From Pseudomonas fulva NBRC 16637 = DSM 17717 (GTDB taxonomy: Bacteria > Pseudomonadota > Gammaproteobacteria > Pseudomonadales > Pseudomonadaceae), in assembly GCF_000730565.1 (NCBI RefSeq), contig NZ_BBIQ01000023.1:19424-83423 (forward strand): 64,000 bases of DNA. Reading direction: 5' to 3'. The notes beneath the pieces were generated by a model. That model did not search any database, was not told the origin of the DNA, and saw nothing but the letters and a program-made list of their open reading frames with translations. Every line of letters begins with the position of its first letter. Position 1 is the stretch's first letter. This document shows, piece after piece, positions 42,613 to 52,700 of this stretch. The position numbers and the translations under genes are program-made.

Positions 42613-43158
42613 TCAGAAGTTCGCGGGGGTATTGGCGCTGATGATCTCCGCTTCGTCCTGGCCAATATTCTTGAAACTGTGGGGCAGCGTGGTTGGGATG
42701 TAGTAGCCGTCACCGGCATTGAGCACGCTGACTTGGCCATCGACCCACAGCTCGACGGTGCCTCGGGTGACGAGCCCGCACTCTTCACCCTCGGCGTGCA
42801 CGATGGGCTCGCCCGAGTCGGCTCCTGGGGCATAAAGCTCGCGCAGCATACGCATTTGCCGGCCCTCGACGCTGGCACCCACCAGCAGCATGCGCAACCC
42901 GTTGCGACCCAAGTCGGGCTGCTCGCCTGCCCGGAACACAAATCGCTCCTCACGCACGGGTTCATCGAAGCTGAAAAACTCTGCCAGGCTCATCGGAATG
43001 CCCTCCAGCAGCTTTTTCAAGGAGCTGACTGAAGGACTGACGCGATTCTGCTCGATCTGCGAAATGGTCGAGTTGGTGAGCCCGCTGCGGCGCGCCAGCT
43101 CTCGCTGCGAGAGGTTGTTGCGTTCACGCACTAGTTTGAGTCGCGTCCCCGTGTCCAT
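42613..43158 (-). CDS. XRE-cupin transcriptional regulator (PuuR-like)
   Basis: 181 residues. Xre HTH at about 5-60 (RNNLSQRELARRSGLTNSTI, SQIEQNRVSPSV), then a C-terminal cupin (IVHAEGEECGLVTRGTVELW, GDGYYIPTTLPHSFKN). This is the architecture of PuuR, the putrescine-catabolism repressor. Target genes are not next to it, so a polyamine role is by family only. Confidence 0.92.
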   Translation of the reverse strand: MDTGTRLKLVRERNNLSQRELARRSGLTNSTISQIEQNRVSPSVSSLKKLLEGIPMSLAEFFSFDEPVREERFVFRAGEQPDLGRNGLRMLLVGASVEGRQMRMLRELYAPGADSGEPIVHAEGEECGLVTRGTVELWVDGQVSVLNAGDGYYIPTTLPHSFKNIGQDEAEIISANTPANF

Positions 43159-43297
43159 AGCCGCCTTGTGATAAGAGGTGTCAAGAATAATGAGCGAGGC
43201 GCATTAAAACATACTCTCAAGCCTTGCGCGCTGCGGTTTGCCAGTGCAGGCCGTTGGCGATGCCGGATGGGTCATCGCCAGGCGAGATACGGCGCCC

Positions 43298-43825
43298 TTA
43301 TTCCGCTCTCGGGCCTGGCCACATGCTGCGCAGCACCCCGTCACGGCGAACCCAGGCGTGCATCAGCGCAGCGCCCACGTGTACCAGTACCGTGGCAAAC
43401 AACAGGTAACCCGCCCAGCCATGCGCCTGGCGCAGCACGGCATACAGCTGCACGTCATGAGGCGCGATCGCCGGCAGGTCGAGCGGGCGAGGGTACCCGC
43501 CGGCCGAGAGCATGGCCCACCCCAGCAAGGGCATGGCAAGCATGAGGCCGTACAGAAGCAGATGCGAAGCGCCCGCAGCCAGGCGCTGGACAGCTGGCAG
43601 GTCCTGGGGCAGGGGCGGATGGGGAATACTCAGGCGCACGATGATGCGCGCTATCACCAGTACCAGCAGCGCCAGCCCTGTGCCCTTGTGCAAACTGACC
43701 AGCACTGGATGACGGACCGACAGGTCCGTGACCATGCTTACCCCGATGAAGAGCATGGCCAGGATCAGAATCGCCATCGACCAGTGCAGCACGCGGGCGA
43801 CGGGATGAAAGACGGTGGGTTTCAT
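43298..43825 (-). CDS. cytochrome b561
   Basis: 175 residues, four helices with His residues for two haems (ARVLHWSMAIL, LVSLHKGTGLALL, ASHLLLYGLML, QAHGWAGYLLF). Passes electrons from quinol to a periplasmic partner, here most plausibly the catalase-like protein encoded directly upstream: their genes overlap (ATGA). Confidence 0.93.
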   Translation of the reverse strand: MKPTVFHPVARVLHWSMAILILAMLFIGVSMVTDLSVRHPVLVSLHKGTGLALLVLVIARIIVRLSIPHPPLPQDLPAVQRLAAGASHLLLYGLMLAMPLLGWAMLSAGGYPRPLDLPAIAPHDVQLYAVLRQAHGWAGYLLFATVLVHVGAALMHAWVRRDGVLRSMWPGPRAE

Positions 43826-44868
43826 GGTCGGGCTCCAGTGCTCAAGGACTCGCGGCTACGACGGTTGAACGATTCGGAATAGGCCGCTGAACGGGCCGCG
43901 AGTATAGGGTCGGCGGTAGGTTCGATGCCGCGGGGCAGGATCAAGGGATCGAAGTTGAGGTCGCGGCAGGCACCCTGTTCCGGTGCGTCGACCTGTTCAA
44001 GCACCAACGTGCCTGCGTTGACGCTGCGCCGGTTCGCAGGCCAGGGTTTGGCGGGGTCGTCGATGTCGTCATCCGGCTCGGCAAGTACCAAACGCAGGGT
44101 CCAGCGCAAGGGCCCCTGCGCCAGCCGTCGCTGCAGGTCATGTTGCAGAAACAGGGGGTCGTCTACCTGCGCCGGCAACGCGGTGTAGGGCGTGAGCGGT
44201 TCAAGCTGCCAGCGCACCGGGTGGGCATTGCCGTCGGCATCGATCAACTTGAATGCATTGATGCTGTGGTACTGGGTGTTGGCGAAACTGTCGCTGGGCT
44301 TGTAGCTGGCGGCCCATTGCCGAAACGCGGCGCTTTCGGGGTGGGTTGCAAAGAAGGCCTGTACCTTGGCAGGGTCCGGCTTGCGCGTCGCCGGGTCCGG
44401 GGTGTTGGCAAGCACCTGCTCGTAGAACGCCTCGGCCGTACTCACTGCCAGTACGGGCGGATTGTTCATGCCTGTCCTCCAGACTTGCCCGTCATCGGTG
44501 GAGAGCTCGATTGCCAGGCTGCGCACGGGGATGCCGGTGTCAGGCGCGAACGGGTTGGCACCGCCAATGGCCAGGCGGCCTATCACCGGCACGCGCGCCT
44601 GGGTGAACGCCCGTGCCGTCGACAAGCTTGCCGCTTGCCCGCTGGCCTGGAAATAGCCGCTCACGCACAGGCCTTTGGAGTGGTTCTTGCGATAACCCGG
44701 GTAATGCCCAGCCTGGGCCTCGAACGTATCGATGATGCGCTGTGGTGTGAGCGCGGAGGGGCCAAGCCAGCCGGCGCTGTAGGCAAAGCCCGCACCGGCA
44801 GCCAGCATTAACGCGCCGATTGCCGCAAGACGCCAGGCCTTGGCCTGGCCCTGCAAAGGTTGGTTCAT
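43822..44868 (-). CDS. catalase-family (SrpA-like) periplasmic haem peroxidase
   Basis: 348 residues from the ATG at 44868. Single N-terminal membrane or signal segment, then a mini-catalase fold: RNHSKGLCVSGYF contains the distal region, and SFANTQYHSINAFKLIDADG is a catalase motif. It lacks the long N- and C-terminal parts of true catalases, as usual for catalase-related peroxidases. The product would use peroxide with electrons from the coupled cytochrome b561. The gene starts from the shared ECF promoter palindrome. Confidence 0.9.
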   Translation of the reverse strand: MNQPLQGQAKAWRLAAIGALMLAAGAGFAYSAGWLGPSALTPQRIIDTFEAQAGHYPGYRKNHSKGLCVSGYFQASGQAASLSTARAFTQARVPVIGRLAIGGANPFAPDTGIPVRSLAIELSTDDGQVWRTGMNNPPVLAVSTAEAFYEQVLANTPDPATRKPDPAKVQAFFATHPESAAFRQWAASYKPSDSFANTQYHSINAFKLIDADGNAHPVRWQLEPLTPYTALPAQVDDPLFLQHDLQRRLAQGPLRWTLRLVLAEPDDDIDDPAKPWPANRRSVNAGTLVLEQVDAPEQGACRDLNFDPLILPRGIEPTADPILAARSAAYSESFNRRSRESLSTGARP

Positions 44869-44903
44869 GGTCAGTCCCGTTGATTTCACGAAAGGTGCCA
44901 GTA

Positions 44904-44929
44904 CGACGCTGCACTGAAAAAGTTATTCC
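44904..44929 (-). promoter_or_regulatory. ECF-type promoter for catalase-cytochrome b561
   Basis: Minus-strand GGAAT (44929-44925), 16 bases, then CGTCG (44908-44904): the ECF pattern. It is the mirror image of the promoter on the other arm of the palindrome 44916-44950. Confidence 0.65.
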
Positions 44930-44950
44930 TCGGGTGGGAATAACTTTTTC
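44916..44950. repeat. 35-bp perfect inverted repeat shared by divergent promoters
   Basis: Arms GAAAAAGTTATTCC and GGAATAACTTTTTC (14 bases, perfect) with a 7-base centre. Each arm holds the -35 of a divergent ECF promoter. It could form a cruciform or bind a dimeric regulator. Confidence 0.8.
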
Positions 44951-44962
44951 TCCAGCGCGTCT
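44937..44962 (+). promoter_or_regulatory. ECF-type promoter for sigma/anti-sigma operon
   Basis: GGAAT (44937-44941), 16 bases, CGTCT (44958-44962). Predicted start near 44970, about 30 bases before the sigma gene. The sigma factor probably recognises both promoters, so it would activate itself. Confidence 0.65.
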
Positions 44963-45000
44963 GTTCCCTACACTGCCCCATCATTGCCCGGATACTTTCC

Positions 45001-45522
45001 ATGCAGGACTTGGACGACCAACAATGGCGAGCGCTGCTGGCCCGACTGCGCCGCTTTGCCATCTGGCTGACTCGCGAGGCGGGGAGTGCCGATGACCTTG
45101 TGCAGGCCACGGTCGAGCGTGCCTTGAGCCGGCGTCAGCAGCATCAGGACCCCGATGCCCTGCGCGCCTGGCTGTTCACCATCCTTTATCGCCTGTTTCT
45201 GGATGGCAAACGGCGAGAACGCCTGCACGCCCGCTGGCTCTCCTGGTTCGCCAGCAGCAGCGCGGCCGAAGAAGTGGCTGGCGACAATCTTGAGGACATC
45301 GTGCTGGCCCAGGCGGATTTGCAGGCATTCGGCCGACTCAAGACCGAGCAACGTGCCTTGCTGTTGCTGGTGAGCGTTGAAGGCCTGAGTTACAAGGAGG
45401 CTGCCCAGACGTTGGGCATTCCCATCGGTACTGTCATGTCACGCCTGTCGCGCGCGCGCGATGCCCTGCGCGCATTGACCGAGGACAGCCCTCGACCACC
45501 GGCCTTGCGGAGATTGAAATGA
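45001..45522 (+). CDS. ECF-family RNA polymerase sigma factor
   Basis: 173 residues. Region 2 (AIWLTREAGSADDLVQATVERAL, RAWLFTILYRLFLDGKRRE) and region 4 (LSYKEAAQTLGIPIGTVMSRL). No extra domains. The gene follows the divergent palindrome and overlaps the anti-sigma gene (ATGA), so both are made together. Confidence 0.94.
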   Translation: MQDLDDQQWRALLARLRRFAIWLTREAGSADDLVQATVERALSRRQQHQDPDALRAWLFTILYRLFLDGKRRERLHARWLSWFASSSAAEEVAGDNLEDIVLAQADLQAFGRLKTEQRALLLLVSVEGLSYKEAAQTLGIPIGTVMSRLSRARDALRALTEDSPRPPALRRLK

Positions 45523-46268
45523 CACGTCTTATTCCTAGTGAAGAAGAGCTTCATGCCTACGTCGATGACCGCCTGGACCCGGTGCGCCGCGCCGAAGTCC
45601 AGGCCTGGCTGGCCAGCCATCCCCAGGCTGCGCAACGCGTTGAAGGCTGGCTCGCCGATGCGCGCCAGTTGCGTACGGGCCTGGCGGGCCTTGCGCAGCC
45701 GCGGGCGAGCACGCTGGTTGATCGGGATCCGCTGCGGCGACAGGCGCGACACCGCCTGCAGCGTCGCTGGGCAAGTGCTGCCGCGATCGTAGTGGCCTTG
45801 GGCGTAGGCGGGCTCGGTGGGTGGCAGGCGCGCGATGCCAGCCTTGCTGACGTAAAACCCATGGCTGATGCCGTGCAGGCTCACCGCTTGTTCGCCGACA
45901 GCCAGGCGCTGGACATCCAGGCGCGTGATCCCGATCAATTGCGCACTTGGCTGCAAGCGCACTTTGATCAGGTGGGGCAACTGCCTGACCTAGCAGGCTA
46001 CGGGTTCACCCCCGTGGGCGCCCGACTGCTCAGTAACGAGCAAGGGCCGGCGGCGCTGGTGGTGTTCGAAGATGGGGTGGGGCGCAGGATCAGCCTGTTC
46101 CTGCGCTCACCCGGCAAGCACTTCCGGCGCATGCCGCAAGGGCAGCGAATCGATGGTCAGCTTCAGGCCCGGTACTGGTCCCACGGTGCGTATAATTTCG
46201 CCCTGGTCAGTGCCGCCGATGATGGCCGGGGTGTCGGCATCGGGGAGGCCTTGCGCACGACGTTGTGA
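45519..46268 (+). CDS. membrane anti-sigma factor
   Basis: 249 residues. N-terminal PSEEELHAYVDDRLDPVRRAEVQ is the RskA/ChrR-like sigma-binding start; one membrane helix at about 85-106 (SAAAIVVALGVGGLGGW); a periplasmic domain of about 140 residues. No HxxxCxxC zinc motif. It is expected to hold the ECF sigma factor inactive until an envelope or oxidative signal arrives. Confidence 0.9.
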   Translation: MTRLIPSEEELHAYVDDRLDPVRRAEVQAWLASHPQAAQRVEGWLADARQLRTGLAGLAQPRASTLVDRDPLRRQARHRLQRRWASAAAIVVALGVGGLGGWQARDASLADVKPMADAVQAHRLFADSQALDIQARDPDQLRTWLQAHFDQVGQLPDLAGYGFTPVGARLLSNEQGPAALVVFEDGVGRRISLFLRSPGKHFRRMPQGQRIDGQLQARYWSHGAYNFALVSAADDGRGVGIGEALRTTL

Positions 46269-46301
46269 GCCGGACGAGACCCCGTGCGCGCCCAGGCTGG
46301 C

Positions 46302-47114
46302 TTAGCTGAGCTCTAGCCAGATGGGCGCATGGTCCGACGGTTTCTCCATCGCGCGCAGTTCGTAATCCACTCCCGCAGCCTTGATCCTCGGGACCAGGCT
46401 TGCCGAGGCCATGATCAGGTCGATGCGCAGGCCGCGCTTGGGCGCGTCTTCGAAGCCACGGCTGCGGTAGTCGAACCAGCTGAAGCGGTCGTCGACACCC
46501 GGGTGCAGATGCCGGAAGCTGTCTACCAGGCCCCAGCCTTTCAAGCGCTCCATCCACTCACGCTCCTCTGGCAGGAAGCTGCATTTGCCGGTCCTGAGCC
46601 AGCGCTTGGCATTGTCTGGGCCGATACCGATGTCGCAGTCTTCTGGCGATATGTTCATGTCGCCCATCACCAGCACGGGTTGGTCATTGCGAAACTGGCC
46701 TTCGAGCAGTGCTTGCAGGTCGGCGTAGAAACGCTGCTTGGCCGGAAACTTGGTGGGGTGGTCACGGCTTTCGCCCTGCGGGAAATAGCCGTTCATGACG
46801 GTGATGGGGTTGCCTTGGTGGTCGGCGAAGGTGCCCCAGATGAAACGGCGCTGAGCGTCTTCTTCGTCCGTTGCGAACCCCTTGTGAAGGCTCAAGGGTG
46901 CCTGGCGCGACAGCAGGGCGACACCGTAGTGGCCCTTTTGCCCGTGGTAATGCACGTGATAGCCCAGGGCCTGGACCTCGGCTAGCGGAAACTGATCGTC
47001 GCTGACCTTGGTTTCCTGCAGGCCGATGATGTCCGGCTGGTGCTTTTCGACCAGGGCGGCCAACTGGTGTGGGCGCGCCCGCAGGCCGTTGATGTTGAAA
47101 CAGACGATCTTCAT
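46302..47114 (-). CDS. xthA: exodeoxyribonuclease III
   Basis: 270 residues from the ATG at 47114 (MKIVCFNINGLRARPHQL). AP endonuclease/3'-exonuclease of the EEP family. Motifs GLQETKV (catalytic Glu), MGDMNISPEDCDIG, and SDHAPIWLEL (His) are intact. Base excision repair of abasic sites. Confidence 0.95.
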   Translation of the reverse strand: MKIVCFNINGLRARPHQLAALVEKHQPDIIGLQETKVSDDQFPLAEVQALGYHVHYHGQKGHYGVALLSRQAPLSLHKGFATDEEDAQRRFIWGTFADHQGNPITVMNGYFPQGESRDHPTKFPAKQRFYADLQALLEGQFRNDQPVLVMGDMNISPEDCDIGIGPDNAKRWLRTGKCSFLPEEREWMERLKGWGLVDSFRHLHPGVDDRFSWFDYRSRGFEDAPKRGLRIDLIMASASLVPRIKAAGVDYELRAMEKPSDHAPIWLELS

Positions 47115-47270
47115 GCAGAGACGATCCCGGTAAAAAGGCGCGATGCTAGCCGACATCGGCGTTGATCACCAGCATGGTGGCGCGTAGGCGCTACTGGTGC
47201 AGCGCCAAGGTGAACGATGGGCGGCATTGTGCCTCCAAGGCCTATCAGCCAGCCCAGAAGGTTCCCCTCC

Positions 47271-47918
47271 ATGTCTCAAGCCCCTGCCGCCGAGGCCCGC
47301 GTTTGCCTGCTCGATTCCGGTTACCGCCGCGAAACCCGGGCACTGCTGTACACCGTCTACCGGGACGACCCAACCTTCGCTTATCTGCTCGAAGCGCATC
47401 GCCCCGGTTATGAGCGGCGCCTGCGCACACTGCTGCGCGAGTGGGTCCGCCAGCATTTTTACCTGCAGCTGCCCGCCGTCGGCCTGCTACTCGACGATCG
47501 TCTGATCGGCGTCGCGCTGATCGTCCCGCCCCTGCGGCGACTGGGTGTGGCAGACAGTTGGGCCTGGCGTTTGCGCATGATGGTTGGCGCAGGGGTGCGT
47601 GCCACCCGGCGCTTCATGGCTTACCAGGCGGCCGTCTCGACGTGCCGGCCTACCGATCAGGTGCACGTGTTACCGCTGCTGGGTGTGTTGCCAGTGCTAC
47701 AAGGCCAGGTGTATCCGACCCAGTTGTTACATGCGGTACAACACTGGTGCAGAAATGATGGAGATGCCCAAGGCATCGTCGTCGACACGGGCAATGATGA
47801 ACACGTGGCGTTTTATCACACCCAAGGCTTTGTCGAGACCGGTGAGGTCGCCATTGGGACAGTACGCCAACGCGTCTTGATGTATGACAACGCTCAGGCC
47901 GGTGAGCCATTGGCGTGA
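47271..47918 (+). CDS. GNAT-family N-acetyltransferase
   Basis: 215 residues from the ATG at 47271. Acetyl-CoA fold with LLDDRLIGVALIVPP, VHVLPLLGVLPVLQGQ and VVDTGNDEHVAFYHTQGFVETGEV. Substrate unknown. Just upstream of tamA but in its own frame. Confidence 0.85.
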   Translation: MSQAPAAEARVCLLDSGYRRETRALLYTVYRDDPTFAYLLEAHRPGYERRLRTLLREWVRQHFYLQLPAVGLLLDDRLIGVALIVPPLRRLGVADSWAWRLRMMVGAGVRATRRFMAYQAAVSTCRPTDQVHVLPLLGVLPVLQGQVYPTQLLHAVQHWCRNDGDAQGIVVDTGNDEHVAFYHTQGFVETGEVAIGTVRQRVLMYDNAQAGEPLA

Positions 47919-47961
47919 ATGGCGTTTGGGTTGGCTTCTTTTACACTGTTGGTCTGGTAGC

Positions 47962-49713
47962 ATGCGCGGGATGACATATTCAGGAAGAGTTCGCTGGGGC
48001 CTGGTGATCTGGGCCGTTAGCTTTGCTGCATGGGGCCAGAGCGAATTGGTGGTGACGGTCAAACCGGCCAACAAGGCGCTCAAGGCCAATGTCGAGGGCT
48101 ATATCGGTAGCTTGGGTGACCGCGACGAGCAAGCGCTGCTGCGTTTCAGTCGCGGGGCCGAGGAGCAGGCGCGCAAAGCGGCCCAGGCGCTGGGCTACTA
48201 CCAGGCCCAGATAAGCACCGACGTCAAGCCGCCTAGCGGTGATGACGGTTCACCGCGATTGGTGGTGAACATCGTGCCTGGCGAGCCGATTCGCCTGCGC
48301 AACGTAACCGTGCGCGTCGAGGGGCCGGCCAGTGACATGACCGCCTTCAGGGTGCCTTCCGGCGGCGCCCTTCGCGCTGGCCAGCCACTGAACCACGGCG
48401 TCTATGAAGATGCCAAGCGTGTCATTCAGAACCAGGCCTCACGTTATGGCTTCTTCGCAGGCCGCTTCAGCCAGCAGCGCCTGGCCGTCGATCCACGTGC
48501 TGGCGTGGCCGATATCGATCTGGTCTACCAAAGTGGGCCGCGGTACCGCTTGGGCGCGGTCACCTTCAGTGGCGATACGCCGTTGGACGACGATCTGCTG
48601 CAGCGCATGGTCTCGTTCAAGCCCGGTACACCCTATGATTCGGAGCTGATTGCCGAACTCAACAACGATTTGCAATCGAGCGGCTACTTCGAGGGCGTGC
48701 GCGTAGACGCCGCGCCCACGGCCGCTGTCGCCCAGAACATTCCGGTCGATGTGCGCCTGGAAACCCGCAAACCCCGTACATTAGGCCTGGGCCTTGGCTA
48801 CTCCACCGACGTCGGTCCGCGCGGCAAGGCCAACTGGACTCGCCATTGGGTCAACCCTCAGGGGCACAGCTATGGCTGGGAAGCGGAGCTGTCGGCGCCG
48901 CGGCAAAACGTGGGGTTGTGGTACGACATCCCGTTGGACCCACCATTGACGGACAAACTGCGTTTTGCCGGGGGGTACCAGAACGAGGAACTGGCGGGTA
49001 CCGACACCCTCAGCAAGCTGTTGACGGTAGGCCCTGAATGGCACAGCAAGCTGCCCAATGGCTGGCAGCGAGTCATATCGCTCAAGTACCAACGCGAAGA
49101 GTACCGGCTGGGGGACGATGCGGGCCTGAGCAACCTGCTGATGCCCGGTATCAGCTATTCGTTTCTGCGCAGCGACAACCGCATAGACCCCCACAATGGC
49201 TATCGCGTGCAGTTCGAAGCGCAAGTGGCCAAGGAAGGTGTCGGCTCCGATACGAACCTGCTGCGCGGCAACGTGTTGCTCAAAGGGCTTACGACGGTAG
49301 GCCAGAATCACCGTCTGCTGGGCCGCGTGCAGTTTGGCGGTAGTGCCACCAACGGTTTCCAGAACAGCGTTCCGCCTTCGCTGCGGTTTTTCGCCGGTGG
49401 CGACCAGAGCGTGCGCGGCTATGACTACCAGACGCTGTCGCCAAAAAACAGCGATGGGGATCGCATCGGTGGTCGCTACCTGGTGGCGGGCAGCGTCGAG
49501 TACCAGTATTCCCTGACGGACAAATGGCGCCTGGCAACCTTCGTCGACCAGGGCAATGCGTTTAATGACTTCGAATTGCCCAACCTGAAGACGGGCGTCG
49601 GCTTCGGCGTGCGCTGGGTGTCACCGGTAGGGCCGCTACGCCTGGACCTGGCCAAGGCCCTGGACGACGACGGCGGCATCCGCCTGCACTTTTCCATGGG
49701 GCCTGAGCTTTGA
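47962..49713 (+). CDS. tamA: TamA, outer-membrane autotransporter assembly factor
   Basis: 583 residues (start ATG 47962; ATG 47971 is nearly as good). Signal peptide to about AAWG. Three POTRA domains in roughly 25-260 (VVTVKPANKALKANVEGYIG onward), then a 16-strand Omp85 barrel from about 265 with FFAGGDQSVRGYDY (the VRGY/F motif). Works with TamB to place certain outer-membrane proteins and to move lipids. Confidence 0.94.
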   Translation: MRGMTYSGRVRWGLVIWAVSFAAWGQSELVVTVKPANKALKANVEGYIGSLGDRDEQALLRFSRGAEEQARKAAQALGYYQAQISTDVKPPSGDDGSPRLVVNIVPGEPIRLRNVTVRVEGPASDMTAFRVPSGGALRAGQPLNHGVYEDAKRVIQNQASRYGFFAGRFSQQRLAVDPRAGVADIDLVYQSGPRYRLGAVTFSGDTPLDDDLLQRMVSFKPGTPYDSELIAELNNDLQSSGYFEGVRVDAAPTAAVAQNIPVDVRLETRKPRTLGLGLGYSTDVGPRGKANWTRHWVNPQGHSYGWEAELSAPRQNVGLWYDIPLDPPLTDKLRFAGGYQNEELAGTDTLSKLLTVGPEWHSKLPNGWQRVISLKYQREEYRLGDDAGLSNLLMPGISYSFLRSDNRIDPHNGYRVQFEAQVAKEGVGSDTNLLRGNVLLKGLTTVGQNHRLLGRVQFGGSATNGFQNSVPPSLRFFAGGDQSVRGYDYQTLSPKNSDGDRIGGRYLVAGSVEYQYSLTDKWRLATFVDQGNAFNDFELPNLKTGVGFGVRWVSPVGPLRLDLAKALDDDGGIRLHFSMGPEL

Positions 49714-52700
49714 AACCTGTAATCAAATACATGCTGCTGGGCCTGTTGGGGCTCGTGAGCATCCTGACCCTGACCATCGCGTTGCTGATCGGCACAGAGG
49801 GCGGCAGCCGGTGGGCGCTGGGCAAGGTTCCCGGGCTGAGCGTAGAGGGCTTCGCAGGACGGCTGGCGGGCACTTGGCAAGCGACTCGTCTTTCCTACGT
49901 CGATGGGCAAACCCAGGTTCTGGTGCAGGCGCCCTTGCTGAACTGGTCCCCGGCGTGCCTGCTGCGTGGGGCTTTGTGCATCGATCAGCTGCACGCAGAA
50001 CGTATCGACATGGCGTTTGCCCCTTCGACCGACGTCAGTGACGACGGCCCGCTGCAATTGCCCACAGTGGACTTGCCGCTTGCCATCGAACTGGGCGAGG
50101 TGCAGATCGGGCAATTGCGTCTGGATGGCAGCGACCTGCTTGGTGATCTGCAACTGGCTGCGCACTGGACCGGTGAGGGCATGCGCATCGACAGCCTGCA
50201 TCTGACCCGCGACGATTTGAAGCTGGACCTGCAAGGTGACGTGAAGCCCCAAGGCGATTGGCCTGTGCAGCTACAGGCCCAGGTGCAGCTCCCTGCCATG
50301 GGTGACCAGCCATGGCAACTGGCATTGCAGGCCATGGGTCAATTGCAACGCTCGCTTGACCTGACCGGCACTAGCAGTGGGTACCTGGATGCCACTCTTG
50401 CAGGCAAGGTCCAGGCGTTGGCCGAACACCTGCCCGCCAGCTTGAGCATTCAGTCCAAAGCGTTCAAACCGTCGGAAGCACTGCCCGACACCCTGCAGCT
50501 CGATGACCTGGTGCTGCTGGCCGATGGGAACCTGGAGACGGGTTATGCATTGACCGGTTCTGCCAACTTGCCAGCCGAGCAGTCTCCCATCGCTCTGGCC
50601 TTGTCCGGCGTGGTCGACAGCAAGGGCGCCGTGGTCAAGGGCCTTGATCTCAACGCAAGCGATAGCCAGCAGGTGAAGCTGCAAGCCAAGGTCGACTGGC
50701 AGGAGGGCCTGGCAGCGGACGCGCAATTGGTTTGGCAGGACTTCCCCTGGCTGCGCCTGTACCCATTGGATACACCACCCGAGGTGACGCTCAAGCGCCT
50801 GAATGCAGAGGTCCGCTACCGCGACGGTCGCTATGAAGGCAGCTTCGATGGCGATCTGGACGGGCCTGCCGGCGCTTTCAAGGTGGCAAGCCCCTTCGAA
50901 GGTGACCTTGAGCAGGTCACCTTGCCAACGCTGGCGCTCACTGCGGGGCAAGGCAAGGCAACTGGCCGTGCGGCCGTACGCTTCGCCCAAGCACTCGCCT
51001 GGGACGTCGACCTGCAACTGTCGGCGTTGAACCCGGCCTATTGGGTGGCGGAACTCCCTGGAACATTGGCCGGGCCGTTGCGCAGCAAAGGCCAGGTGCA
51101 GGGCGATGACCTGTCGCTCGACGCACAGCTTGACCTCAAGGGCCGCCTGCGTGGTCAACCCGCTGTACTCAACGTTCAGGCGGACGGGGCCGGGCAGCGC
51201 TGGACCCTAGCAGCCTTGCGCGTACAACTGGGCGACAACCGCATAAACGGCAGTGGCAGCCTGCAACAGCGCCTGGCCGGCAAGGTGGACATCGACCTGC
51301 CACGCCTTGGGCAGCTGTGGCCCGAGCTGCAGGGCCAGGTCAAGGGGCAGCTGGACGTGGCCGGCACCCTGCAGGCGCCGCAAGGCACACTGGCTCTGCG
51401 CGGTACCGGGTTGGCCCAGGCCGAGAATCGCTTGCAGCAACTGAACCTGTCGGCCCGTCTGGACGACAGGCAACGGGCCAATATCGACTTGAAGGTCACG
51501 GGCATTCAGGCGGGTGATACCGACCTCGGTACGCTGCAAGCGGTCGGCAATGGCGACATGCGACGACAAGCATTGACGCTGGCGTTGAACGGCCCGCAGC
51601 TGAAGTTGGACGTGGGGCTGGACGGGCAACTGGACGATGGTGACTGGCGCGGCCGCCTGGCCACTGGGCGGGTACAGGCTGGCGGACAAGACTGGCAATT
51701 GCAGGCGCCTGCCAAATTGCAGCGCCTGGCCAGCGGTCAGCTGGATTTCGGTGCCCATTGCTGGCGATCCGGGCAGGCCAGTCTGTGTGGTGACGATCAA
51801 CGGTTGGCGCCTGAGCCACGCCTGCGGTACCACCTCAAGCGCTTCCCGCTGGACAGCCTGGCGCAGTGGATGCCCAAGGATTTCGCATGGCAGGGTCTGC
51901 TCAATGCCGACATCAACCTGGACCTGCCCGCCAGCGGCCCGAAGGGTACGGTGGTAGTGGACGCCAGTGGCGGCACATTGCGCGTCAATGACGGTAATCG
52001 CTGGGTCGATTTCCCCTACCAGACCCTGCGACTGGATAGCTCCTTGGCACCGCGGCGTATCGATACGCGTCTTGCATTCCGTGGGGAGCGCCTGGGGCAG
52101 CTGAATCTCACAACGCGCATTGACCCACTGGGCAAGGACAAGCCGTTGTCCGGTGATTTCAACCTGGCTGGTCTCGACCTTTCGGTGGCCCGTCCCTTCG
52201 TGCCGATGGTGGAGCACCTGGCTGGGGAGCTCAAGGGTAGCGGGCAGCTGTCCGGCACATTGTTGGCGCCGCAAGTCAACGGTAGTGTGAATTTGAGCGG
52301 TGGCCAGATCACCGGCGCCGAACTGCCGACCCAGTTCCAGGACCTCAGCCTCCAGGCCCGGATCGCGGGTGAACAGGTGCAGCTTGCCGGCACCTGGCGC
52401 AGCGGCAGCACCGGGCGCGGCCAGGTCGATGGTAGCCTGACCTGGGGCCAGGCGCTGGGGATGAACATCCGCGTGCAAGGGCAGCAGTTGCCCGTCACGG
52501 TCGAACCCTATGCCACCCTGGAGGTGGCGCCGGACCTTACCTTGCAACTGATCGACGACAAGTTGGCAGTCACAGGCAAGGTGCAGGTGCCCAACGGCAA
52601 GATCACGGTGCGCGAGCTGCCCCCCTCGACGGTCAAGGTTTCCGACGACACGGTCATCGTGGGCAACCAGACCGAGGAGGGCAAGCCGCCCATGGCCATG

